NCBI GenBank assembly: GCA_024638475.1 | Contig: JAHEKG010000006.1 | Span: 1 to 38,073, forward strand | DNA length: 38,073 bases | Direction of reading: 5' to 3' | DNA from: Rhodospirillales bacterium | GTDB lineage: Bacteria; Pseudomonadota; Gammaproteobacteria; Steroidobacterales; JAHEKG01 | Shown here: positions 17,292 through 24,229 of the stretch, piece by piece | Layout of the letters: each line of letters opens with the position of its first letter | Position numbering within the stretch: the stretch's first letter is position 1 | Made by a program: the position numbers and the translations under genes | Notes under the pieces: model-generated | Database searches by the model: none | What the model was told of the DNA's origin: nothing | The model's input: only the letters and a program-made list of their open reading frames with translations

Positions 17292-18086
17292 TTACCAATC
17301 TGCTTTGCTAGATGACGACGGTGGCAATTGGCCAATATGGATTCCACTATCGACAATCAGGACTTCGCCGGTGACTACCGCCGCGCCTTCGAGAAACCAA
17401 ACCAACGCCTCGGCCACTTCCTCGGCCGTTGCCACCTTCTTTAATGGCAGCATTTTTTTCGCGGCCTCGAGCATCGCTTGGTAAGCCTCGTCTCCCATTC
17501 CTGCCTGTAACCAACGCGTCTGAATCATGCCCGGTGCCACCGCATTAATCCTTATTTCCGGCGCAAGCACGTGGGCCAGCGATTTCGTCATTAGATTTAG
17601 GGCCGCCTTGGAGGCCGCATAGGCCATCGAAGAAGCTATGCCGGTCACGCCGCCGATCGACGAGTTGTTGACGATTGCGCCGGCACCCTGCTTGCGCATG
17701 TGCGGTTCGACGGCGCGCACCATCTGATAAGTACCCACAACGTTAACGGCATAAATGTCGAGGAAGTCTTGCTTGTCTAGTCCTTCCAGGTTCTCGTACG
17801 GGTTGAACTTCGTCCGGGCGGCATTATTGACGAGGAAGTCTACTCTACCCCAAGTATCGACGGCGGCCTGAACCATCGCCCGGCAAGCTGCGTCATCCGA
17901 TACGTCGGCCTGAAACACTAACGCCTCTACACCCTTGGCGCGGCATTCCGCGGCCGTTTCCTCGGCCTCATCCTTACTGCGGGTGTAATTGATTACAACG
18001 TTACGGCCGCGTTCCGCCAACATCACCGCCGTCGCCGCACCCACGCCGGTGGCTGAACCGGTTACTATGGCAACTTTCTGGGTCAT
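17292..18086 (-). CDS. Short-chain dehydrogenase/reductase (SDR), classical type
   Basis: This is an NAD(P)-dependent oxidoreductase acting on an unknown alcohol or carbonyl. It has the classical glycine motif VTGSATGVGAATAVMLAERG, the NNAART (NNAG-like) motif, the catalytic Ser in NNSSIGGVTG, and YAASK with Tyr and Lys. The NAVAPGMIQTRW motif and the C-terminal TGEVLIVDSG follow. The frame extends to a GTG at 18098, but ATG at 18086 (MTQKVAIVTG) puts the Rossmann strand at the usual distance from the N-terminus. It is first in a two-gene operon with the RCCR-like gene and diverges from the UbiD-type gene across about 200 bp. I see no clear operator there. Asp/Asn at the end of strand 2 (INYTRS) suggests NADP preference, as an inference. 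Confidence 0.9.
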   Translation of the reverse strand: MTQKVAIVTGSATGVGAATAVMLAERGRNVVINYTRSKDEAEETAAECRAKGVEALVFQADVSDDAACRAMVQAAVDTWGRVDFLVNNAARTKFNPYENLEGLDKQDFLDIYAVNVVGTYQMVRAVEPHMRKQGAGAIVNNSSIGGVTGIASSMAYAASKAALNLMTKSLAHVLAPEIRINAVAPGMIQTRWLQAGMGDEAYQAMLEAAKKMLPLKKVATAEEVAEALVWFLEGAAVVTGEVLIVDSGIHIGQLPPSSSSKADW

Positions 18087-18290
18087 CGGATTATCCACAC
18101 TAGTCGCTTGAAACGTTGCGCAGAATCATACGATCCCAAAAGGCCGGAAGGTTTGCTCCGGACCAGCTGGCGCCTGGCGCGTCCGCTAGGCGGTTAGCGC
18201 TTCGGGCCCAGTTGCCACCAGCGTTGCCAAGTCAACAATGGGCGCAATCAAACCACACCAATAAAAATCTAAAACCGGGAGAACGCGCTG

Positions 18291-19787
18291 ATGCCTTACC
18301 ACGACATGCGGGCCTACCTGAATCGGCTGAAAGAATTGGGTGAATACAAAGATGTGGACGTACCGCTGCGCTGTGACCGCGAGGGAAGCGAATTACAGGC
18401 ATTGATGCGTCACCTGCACAACATCGACGGTCCCGCTGTCAAACTCAATAAGTTGGAGGGCTACAACACGCCGGACGTGCCCGTCGTGTTCAACCCGTAC
18501 GGCACCCGGCATCGAACCGCCTTGTCCATAGAAGTCGACGATCCGCTGGAAGCAAAACTCAAACTTGCGCGCATCTTGGGCGATCGCAACAGCTGGCACA
18601 AACCACGCATGGTAGACGCCGGCGACGCACCCTGTAAGGACGTGATCATCACCGAAGATCAGGTGTCACTGGGCGAGCAAGTCCCCCATGTCTGGTTCGG
18701 CAAAGAGGGTCCAGCGTACATCACGAGCGGCGTGGCTATCACCAAGGATCCGGAGAATGGTGAACGTAACGTAGGTTGGTACCGCCATACGCAACTCCAT
18801 AACGCCTGGCATCCGGCCGGAGGTAGCTACTCGGCTAAGCGGCAGCAACGGGATCTAGCGGTGTTTGGCTACTGGAACCCGCCCATGAACCATATCGGCC
18901 TTCACATCGCCAAGGCTTGGGGGAACGGGCAACCCCTCGAAGTTGCCATCGCCATTTGTTGCGATCCCGCCGTCCACGTGGCCGCCGCAACCGGCTTACC
19001 CTATGGGCTGGATGAATACGATTTCGCAGGTGGTTTACGCGGTACGCCCGTAGAACTCACCAAGTGCGAAAGCGTCGATCTGGAAGTGCCGGCCACGTCC
19101 GAATGGGTACTGGAAGGAGTCATGCTCCCCGGAGAGGAAGAAGCCATTGGCTGGCACTCGAACCCGGTCGGGTATTACGACAAAGTGCAGACGTTTCCGA
19201 TCATGCAGGTCAATTGCATTACGCATCGCAAGAATCCATTGTGGCACTCCACTATGGAAATGGTTCCTCCGTTTGATCACAACTACATCGCCATCCTCCC
19301 GGTCGAAGGCGAAGTACTGAGCGATTTACAGCACAAAATTCCGGAAGTCAAAGATGTAGTCGTTACCCCCAACATGATGTACGTGGTCCAGCTGAGTGTT
19401 GACGGTGCCAGCAAACCCCATCCCGAGTTCGGCAAATACATACTGCATGCCGTATGGGGGGCCGCCGGCCGGTGGGGACGCACGGCGAAAATGGTGGTCG
19501 TGGTCGGACCCGATGTCGACCCCTACGACCTAGGGCAGATCGAGTGGGCCATCATGAGTCGCGTCCAACCCAAGAGCGACGTCATCATTAATGCGTCTGG
19601 CCAGGCGTTCGTACTCGATCCGTCGGCGCCTAAATCAGCCCAGGGGGTGCCGACGCAATCCGAACAAATGGGCATCGATGCAACCATCAAGATTCCGGAA
19701 CGCTTCGACGATTATCCGGAAGTCAGCAATGCCGATCCCGCTGACGTGGCCGCCCTCGCTGAAAAACTCAGGGATGTGCTTGGATAG
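18291..19787 (+). CDS. UbiD-family prenylated-FMN-dependent (de)carboxylase
   Basis: UbiD enzymes reversibly decarboxylate aromatic or alpha,beta-unsaturated acids with prenylated FMN made by a UbiX partner, which is not in this window. The 498 residues are of normal length. Typical stretches are MRAYLNRLKELGEYKDVDV, NVGWYRHTQLHN with the Arg/His metal-cofactor region, YWNPPMNHIGLHIAKAW, AIGWHSNPVGYYDK in place of the usual EGPFGE-type loop, and the C-terminal MSRVQPKSDVIINASGQAF. The altered EGPFGE region suggests a non-ubiquinone substrate. The ATG follows GGGAGA by 8-9 bases. It is divergent from the SDR/RCCR-like operon and converges on the MepK-like gene with only 6 bp between the stops. 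Confidence 0.88.
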   Translation: MPYHDMRAYLNRLKELGEYKDVDVPLRCDREGSELQALMRHLHNIDGPAVKLNKLEGYNTPDVPVVFNPYGTRHRTALSIEVDDPLEAKLKLARILGDRNSWHKPRMVDAGDAPCKDVIITEDQVSLGEQVPHVWFGKEGPAYITSGVAITKDPENGERNVGWYRHTQLHNAWHPAGGSYSAKRQQRDLAVFGYWNPPMNHIGLHIAKAWGNGQPLEVAIAICCDPAVHVAAATGLPYGLDEYDFAGGLRGTPVELTKCESVDLEVPATSEWVLEGVMLPGEEEAIGWHSNPVGYYDKVQTFPIMQVNCITHRKNPLWHSTMEMVPPFDHNYIAILPVEGEVLSDLQHKIPEVKDVVVTPNMMYVVQLSVDGASKPHPEFGKYILHAVWGAAGRWGRTAKMVVVVGPDVDPYDLGQIEWAIMSRVQPKSDVIINASGQAFVLDPSAPKSAQGVPTQSEQMGIDATIKIPERFDDYPEVSNADPADVAALAEKLRDVLG

Positions 19788-19793
19788 ATCAGA

Positions 19794-20327
19794 TCACCAA
19801 GCCCTAACGGGCCCGGTGTCGATATGCACGAAGTTCGATTTGGGGTAATAGCCCACTCCGCCGGACCGCAATGCCAAAGCGGCCCCGCGTAAACGCTCCG
19901 TTGGCACGCTCGTTAGGCGCACGTCCACCGCGCGCCCCACCATATGGAAGCTGCGTTCCGAAACGCCCGCCGTATTGCGACGCAGCATGGTGTTGGTTTT
20001 GCTCGAACGGAAAGCCGATATCACCTCGAAGGCGCCGCGTTCGCCGGCCCGGGCGAACAATAACGCCAGCAAGTCTAATAACGATTTCTCTACCGGGTGT
20101 TCCTCACCGGTGCGAAAATCTCGCAATAGGCGGTTGATGTTGGCCAGGGCAGCCGGCAAATATTCACCGTGCTCGAAGTAGACAACGTCGAGGCGTTCTC
20201 CGGTATGAGCGTGCTGCAACCTGAGACGGCGGTGAGCAGGAGCGGCCGCTAGGGCGAGCGTAGGCGCAGCCATTAGGCCGCAACCGGCAGCCAGGATTCG
20301 GCGTCGAGTCAATTCCATAGGGCGCAT
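19794..20327 (-). CDS. MepK/YcbK-like DUF882 murein endopeptidase, Tat-exported
   Basis: This belongs to the peptidase M15-like DUF882 family; E. coli MepK cleaves 3-3 cross-links in peptidoglycan in the periplasm. A twin-arginine signal MELTRRRILAAGCGLMAAPT begins the protein. Candidate zinc ligands are in SFHMVGRAVDVRL (His and Asp) and NFVHID (His), and FRSSKTNTMLRR is the usual conserved stretch before them. The frame is open to 20378, but the ATG at 20327 sits directly before the Tat motif and follows a GGGAAA. It lies 66 bp downstream of the AgmX-like gene in the same direction. It may belong to the motor operon as a cell-wall enzyme, or may be separately transcribed. Confidence 0.87.
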   Translation of the reverse strand: MRPMELTRRRILAAGCGLMAAPTLALAAAPAHRRLRLQHAHTGERLDVVYFEHGEYLPAALANINRLLRDFRTGEEHPVEKSLLDLLALLFARAGERGAFEVISAFRSSKTNTMLRRNTAGVSERSFHMVGRAVDVRLTSVPTERLRGAALALRSGGVGYYPKSNFVHIDTGPVRAW

Positions 20328-20393
20328 CGAGTAATTTCCCGAACCAACAGTATCGCCAAGGTAACCCATCGGTCGCAACCGATCCAGTCCGGA

Positions 20394-21362
20394 CTATGCG
20401 GGGAAGAAATCGATCGGCTTCGTCGTCGTTATGGCCTCGACATCCTTGGCATCGAAGCGGAACAACAATATTCGCTGCACGAGCTTGCGCTCAAGATCCG
20501 GGTCACCGAGTTCGCTCGAGACGACTTCACAGAATGTTACGGCGCCCGCTGGAGAAATCGTCAGGCGCAGCACCAACTTACCTTCCAGCGAGGGATCTTT
20601 ACGCAGGGCGCGGTTATACAGCGCGTAGATCGCCCCCTTGTTGCGATCGAACACCATTTCTATTTCTTCGCGGCTGCGCGACCCCTTATTGGACGAACCC
20701 GAGCGCCGTGCGGCGCCGCCACCAGCGCCGAAATCCGCGGCGTTGCTCGCGACTCGCGTCGTCGAACGCCCAGCCAAGCCGCTGCCGCCGGTATTACGGC
20801 TGAGCGCGGCAGTATTGATGCCGCCGCTGGCCCGGCCAGCCTTCGACGTAATCAAAGACCGCTCTGCTCGAGGCACGTCGCCCTCGACACCGCCGAGGAG
20901 CTGTTGGTCTTGATTGAGCTTGTCCAGCGTCTCGTTATCACGCAGATCGGCCAATTCGTCGGCAAACGGCAGGAGGCCTGCCACCTTTGCGTTATCTCTC
21001 GCCTGCTCCACCTGATCTATTACCGGTTCCGGTTCGGGCTCGGGTTCTTTTTGGACAACCTTCTCCGGTTCCGGATCGTCCTCCTTCACCACCTTCTCCG
21101 GCTCTTCTTTCACAACCACCGGCGGGGGCGGCGGGGGCGCCTTGCGCTCCAGTATCAGTTTCGCGAACCGCTTCGGAATTTCTTTGACGTCATTCGGGTC
21201 GGGTTGAGGCGTCGGCAAGATACTGATCAGTAACGCCAATACCAATACCGAGCCAACCGTGCGTAGCAGAATCTGCCGGAACTGCTGTTCCTGCTGGGAG
21301 GACATGCTCCAGGGCAGTTCAAAAACACGAAAATACGTCGTCGTTGTCGTTGCGGCGGCCAT
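20394..21362 (-). CDS. TonB-like energy transducer with AgmX/PglI C-terminal domain (GltG/GltJ-like)
   Basis: This links an inner-membrane proton motor to periplasmic or outer-membrane partners. A short cytoplasmic N-terminus precedes one membrane span (TVGSVLVLALLISILPTP, about residues 38-55). A long Pro/Glu/Lys-rich periplasmic linker follows (KAPPPPPPVVVKEEPEK, then repeated EPEP runs), then a Gly/Ser/Arg-rich region. The C-terminal domain is REEIEMVFDRNKGAIYALYN, KDPSLEGKLVLRLTISPAG and FCEVVSSELGDPDLERKLVQ, which is the AgmX/PglI signature of Myxococcus adventurous-gliding proteins. ATG at 21362 follows AAGGA. The first span and linker are TonB-like, but the C-terminal domain is not that of TonB. 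It is the last gene of the tightly spaced operon. Confidence 0.88.
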   Translation of the reverse strand: MAAATTTTTYFRVFELPWSMSSQQEQQFRQILLRTVGSVLVLALLISILPTPQPDPNDVKEIPKRFAKLILERKAPPPPPPVVVKEEPEKVVKEDDPEPEKVVQKEPEPEPEPVIDQVEQARDNAKVAGLLPFADELADLRDNETLDKLNQDQQLLGGVEGDVPRAERSLITSKAGRASGGINTAALSRNTGGSGLAGRSTTRVASNAADFGAGGGAARRSGSSNKGSRSREEIEMVFDRNKGAIYALYNRALRKDPSLEGKLVLRLTISPAGAVTFCEVVSSELGDPDLERKLVQRILLFRFDAKDVEAITTTKPIDFFPA

Positions 21363-21371
21363 ACCCAATCC

Positions 21372-21902
21372 TTAGGTGTTACCGGCGGCTTGAGCCATGA
21401 CGGTGTCTGACGTTTTCTGCAGCACAGCCAGGGATAACTGACCGTAGTCGGCGTCCGTACAAGTTGCCATGACTTTCTTTAGCAACTTATAAGGAATCTC
21501 ACGATCACCCATAATCGTTACCTCGCGATTTAGGATGTCTTCCTTTGCCTCTTGGCGGAGGACCCGATCGGTTTGCTTCTGCAAAGCCGCACGTAGTGCG
21601 GGAATGACCACACTTTCGCTGGCCAGCACCTCGCTGACACTCGCGATGATTCGGCCCTGCACCAATAGGCTGTCCTTGGTGACCATGACCACAACCGTTT
21701 CACGGGACCGCTCTTCCGCCACGGACTCCGGGAGCTTTAGATCCTTGGCGTTAGGTAGAACCTCTACCTCGCTAGAACTTACCAGTAGAAAAAACACGAG
21801 GATCGTGAAAATGTCCATCAGCGACACCAGGTTAAGCGACAGGCCCTTCTTGTGCCGCTTATGGTGGCGCTCCATGCGCGCCGCTCGTCCACCTGAATAC
21901 AT
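21372..21902 (-). CDS. ExbD/TolR-type motor subunit with the conserved membrane aspartate
   Basis: This is a single-span proton-channel subunit. The span near residues 26-45 reads SLNLVSLMDIFTILVFFLLV, with Asp30 at the position of the proton-carrying aspartate of ExbD/TolR/MotB. The periplasmic part (EVLPNAKDLKLPESVAEE, and a C-terminal YKLLKKVMATCTDADYGQL) has the ExbD fold pattern. ATG at 21902 follows AGGAG. It is separated by 9 bp from the AgmX-like gene and by 9 bp from the second ExbD gene. With one ExbB and two ExbDs the arrangement equals AglR-AglQ-AglS. Confidence 0.9.
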   Translation of the reverse strand: MYSGGRAARMERHHKRHKKGLSLNLVSLMDIFTILVFFLLVSSSEVEVLPNAKDLKLPESVAEERSRETVVVMVTKDSLLVQGRIIASVSEVLASESVVIPALRAALQKQTDRVLRQEAKEDILNREVTIMGDREIPYKLLKKVMATCTDADYGQLSLAVLQKTSDTVMAQAAGNT

Positions 21903-21911
21903 CGTCAGCTC

Positions 21912-22406
21912 CTAATTCAAGACCGGCGCATCGCCGATGGATATCTCGGGGAAGAGCTCAGCCTTTAGTACTTGCTCTTCGTCGTCAATTTTCTCCACCA
22001 CACGCACCGTATCCATCACCTGTACAAGCACCTCGTAGGCGATGTCCTGCTCGAGCAACAGCGTCGCATCCGTCTTAGTGGGGAATTTTTCCTTCACCGA
22101 AACGAGATACTCGCTGAGCCTCTTGAGGTCGTATTCGTCGCCGTCGCTTGCGATGTTCGTCAACATGCCCTGGTTGCGATCACCAACTTCAATCGTGGCA
22201 TCGCGTACCGTAATCTCAAGCATGAATTCCGGCTCAGTTGGCTCCTGCTCCTCAACCTGGGAAGTCGGCAGGTTGAGTTCCAGAATTGCCAACCGCGAGA
22301 ACACCGCGGTAATCAGCAAGAACGGCACGAGAATCACCATCAGATTCATGAACGCCGTAATGTTCAATTCGGCGGTTTCGTGCTGCTTACGACGTCGACG
22401 GCTCAT
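21912..22406 (-). CDS. Second ExbD/TolR-type subunit, asparagine in place of the membrane aspartate
   Basis: The plan is the same as its neighbour: a basic N-terminus (MSRRRRKQHETAEL), one span (NITAFMNLMVILVPFLLITA), and a periplasmic domain ending in YEVLVQVMDTVRVVE. Where ExbD proteins carry the essential Asp (family pattern TPLID), this one has Asn21 (AFMNLMVIL). It therefore cannot relay protons by the canonical residue and may be a structural partner of the Asp-bearing subunit. The frame is open to 22466, but ATG at 22406 is right: AGGAG lies at the proper distance and overlaps the ExbB stop, and the longer start would overlap ExbB by 50 bp. Confidence 0.88.
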   Translation of the reverse strand: MSRRRRKQHETAELNITAFMNLMVILVPFLLITAVFSRLAILELNLPTSQVEEQEPTEPEFMLEITVRDATIEVGDRNQGMLTNIASDGDEYDLKRLSEYLVSVKEKFPTKTDATLLLEQDIAYEVLVQVMDTVRVVEKIDDEEQVLKAELFPEISIGDAPVLN

Positions 22407-22416
22407 GGGCTCGCTC

Positions 22417-23076
22417 CTAGGCGGATGCCGCCGGCTTAGTCGGTGCCGAACGCTCCGTAATGGCATTTAGGAATTTCACGGAGGCCATTTCCAGGCTGTC
22501 GACAATCTCAGTGGTCTTAGTTTGCAGGACCGTATGGATCAACAGCAGGGGAATCGCCACCATCAGGCCAAACGCAGTGGTGTTCATCGCCACCGAGATA
22601 CTGGCTGACAGTAGGTCCGCTTTCTCCGCCGGGTTCGCATTAGAGACCGCCGTAAACGCGCGTATCAACCCGATGATGGTGCCGAGTAGTCCAAGCAGCG
22701 TGGCGATGTTCGCAAAGGTCGCGAGATAGTGAGTCCGCTTTTCCAACCGCGGCATCACTTCCATCAGGCTTTCTTCCATGGCCTTTTCCACGTCTTCACG
22801 GCGACGAGCCGAGCGAACGCGATTCAGGCCATAGGTCATGATGGTGGCAACTGCCGCTTTGGATTTACCGGCAACTTCGGCGGCGGCTGAAAAATTACCG
22901 GACCGTAGATAAGGTGTGACCTTCTTCCACAAGACCTTATTCTTAGTCGTGGTAACCGTGAGAAACAGGTAGCGCTCCACAGCGATGGCGAGCCCCAGTG
23001 CAAAAACCAGCACGATGGGGTACATGAAAAGACCGCCCTCCTGAAAGAAGCTCACAATGGTGCTATAGACTTCCAT
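22417..23076 (-). CDS. MotA/TolQ/ExbB-type proton channel
   Basis: This inner-membrane channel subunit drives the ExbD and TonB-like partners with the proton gradient. Three spans are visible in 219 residues: MYPIVLVFALGLAIAVERYL, then ATFANIATLLGLLGTIIGLI, then SVAMNTTAFGLMVAIPLLL. They carry the polar threonines typical of spans 2 and 3 (LLGTIIG, NTTAFG). The cytoplasmic loop between spans 1 and 2 is normal (RREDVEKAMEESLMEVMPRLEKR). ATG at 23076 follows GAGGAG. It lies 5 bp after the preceding gene. By neighbourhood it corresponds to AglR of the Myxococcus gliding motor rather than to TolQ, because no pal/tolB is present. Confidence 0.92.
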   Translation of the reverse strand: MEVYSTIVSFFQEGGLFMYPIVLVFALGLAIAVERYLFLTVTTTKNKVLWKKVTPYLRSGNFSAAAEVAGKSKAAVATIMTYGLNRVRSARRREDVEKAMEESLMEVMPRLEKRTHYLATFANIATLLGLLGTIIGLIRAFTAVSNANPAEKADLLSASISVAMNTTAFGLMVAIPLLLIHTVLQTKTTEIVDSLEMASVKFLNAITERSAPTKPAASA

Positions 23077-23081
23077 GGGTA

Positions 23082-23543
23082 CTACTCCTCTTGGCTCTCG
23101 CCGTACAGTGTGTCGTAATAGTCGAGTTGCCGGCGGAAGACCTCAGGGTCCACCGGAGCCAGCACCTCATCTAACAAAGTATTTACGGGCCTTCCTACTA
23201 AGTCCCCCAAATCCGAGTTTTTCCAGGGGATGATGTATAGGACTTTAGGCAATTCCTGGTTCCCGGTAATTGACGTGGTTCCCAGATCGAGCTGATCCAT
23301 TGCCCGGTATCCGCCGGCAGTCTTGCTCCCCCCCGCAATCGGGGGAGCCGGCGCCGTATCCCGAGCGTCGTCCGCGGGCGCCTGGGCTGCGGCGGGAGAG
23401 GGCGCCGCTGGGGCCGGATCAACGCGGCCCAGGCTCGTATTCACGGCGGGTTCCAGTGCATCGACCTCCGCTATGGGATCTTGCCCGAGGCTCGGCAGCG
23501 GGATCCCGCCGAGCAACGCCATCATCAGCCAAACGCGTCTCAT
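23082..23543 (-). CDS. Small exported protein of the motor operon, unknown function
   Basis: I do not recognise a named family in this 153-residue protein. It has a signal peptide (MRRVWLMMALLGGIPLPSLGQ), an Ala/Pro-rich low-complexity linker at about residues 35-75, and a compact C-terminal segment. That segment (MDQLDLGTTSITGNQELPK, VLYIIPWKNSDLGDLVGRP, VNTLLDEVLAPVDPEVF) looks conserved in character and ends in an acidic tail. It should sit in the periplasm. Its ATG overlaps the stop of the TPR lipoprotein gene (ATGA at 23540-23543) and has AGGAGG upstream, so it is coupled to that gene and lies 5 bp before ExbB. The position suggests a role linking motor and TPR proteins. Confidence 0.75.
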   Translation of the reverse strand: MRRVWLMMALLGGIPLPSLGQDPIAEVDALEPAVNTSLGRVDPAPAAPSPAAAQAPADDARDTAPAPPIAGGSKTAGGYRAMDQLDLGTTSITGNQELPKVLYIIPWKNSDLGDLVGRPVNTLLDEVLAPVDPEVFRRQLDYYDTLYGESQEE

Positions 23544-24229
23544 GGCGCCTCCTCCTGAGCGATACCTTCCTGGGCGATCCGTGTCGTCGGTTCCGTGATA
23601 CCCAATCGACGCCTAAGATCGATGATCCACTTCTTCACGCGGTCATCCTCACCGGCAAGTGTTTGGTAGCGCTCGTAGTGTGGCAGCGCCTCCTCGGGCC
23701 GTTTCAAATACAGGTCCAACAACACGCCCAGGTTGTAATGCGCGAGGGCATAGTCGGGTGCGATCGCCAAAGCATCGGCGTAGGCCTGCTCTGCCGCACC
23801 GAAGTCCCCTTGCCGGCGCAGCAAGATACCCAACTGATTATGCGCTTCGGCGTGAACCGGATTTAGCGCCAGCGCTTTCTGCAAAGCGTCTCTGGCCGCC
23901 GTATCCCGGCCCGAGTCCATGTAAATAATCGCGAGATTGACCCGTGGCCCGGCAAAATCCGGATGCTCCAGAATCAGCTGTTCCAACTCGAGTTCGGCCT
24001 CGGTCACATCGCCGCTGCGCATCGCCGCCAGCGCTCGGTCGAATCCGGCCTGGGCGTCGCCGGGAACCTCGACGATCGGCGCTACAGCAGCAGCCGGCAA
24101 ACCGGGATCGGCGGCAGCGGCGTCGCTGGCGGGTACCGTCTGAGTGGGCGGCACACTGGCGCAACCCGCCAGCACCGCCACAAGCAAGGGCATCAACCAC
24201 CGTGCGGACTTATTGAATCGCAACAACAA
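23540..24229 (-). CDS. TPR-repeat lipoprotein of the motor operon (GltE-like by position)
   Basis: The signal peptide ends in a canonical lipobox, LLVAVLAGC, and lipidation would be on that Cys. The residue at +2 is Ala, so outer-membrane sorting is expected. After an Ala/Pro linker come about four TPR units: FAGPRVNLAIIYMDSGRDTA, NPVHAEAHNQLGILLRRQGD and APDYALAHYNLGVLLDLYLKR are clear. The start is one of three consecutive TTG codons, placed by AGGAGAGAGG upstream. A later ATG would leave no basic n-region. The start overlaps the end of the 942-residue gene by 20 bp. TPR lipoproteins act as assembly scaffolds; GltE (AglT) of Myxococcus is the nearest functional comparison, as an inference. 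Confidence 0.85.
   Translation of the reverse strand: MLLRFNKSARWLMPLLVAVLAGCASVPPTQTVPASDAAAADPGLPAAAVAPIVEVPGDAQAGFDRALAAMRSGDVTEAELELEQLILEHPDFAGPRVNLAIIYMDSGRDTAARDALQKALALNPVHAEAHNQLGILLRRQGDFGAAEQAYADALAIAPDYALAHYNLGVLLDLYLKRPEEALPHYERYQTLAGEDDRVKKWIIDLRRRLGITEPTTRIAQEGIAQEEAP

Noticed and set aside
19801-19812. GCCC-TAAC-GGGC hairpin between convergent UbiD and MepK-like genes as terminator
   Set aside because: Four-bp stem, no T-tract, and inside the coding end of the MepK-like gene.
21372-23076. Tol-Pal system (TolQ/TolR)
   Set aside because: Two ExbD-type genes, an AgmX/PglI-domain partner and TPR genes are present, whereas tolA, tolB and pal are absent.
23325-23348. GC-rich hairpin GCTCCCCC...GGGGGAGC in the small exported protein gene
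   Set aside because: It lies in a low-complexity Pro/Gly-coding linker, where such symmetry is likely by chance.
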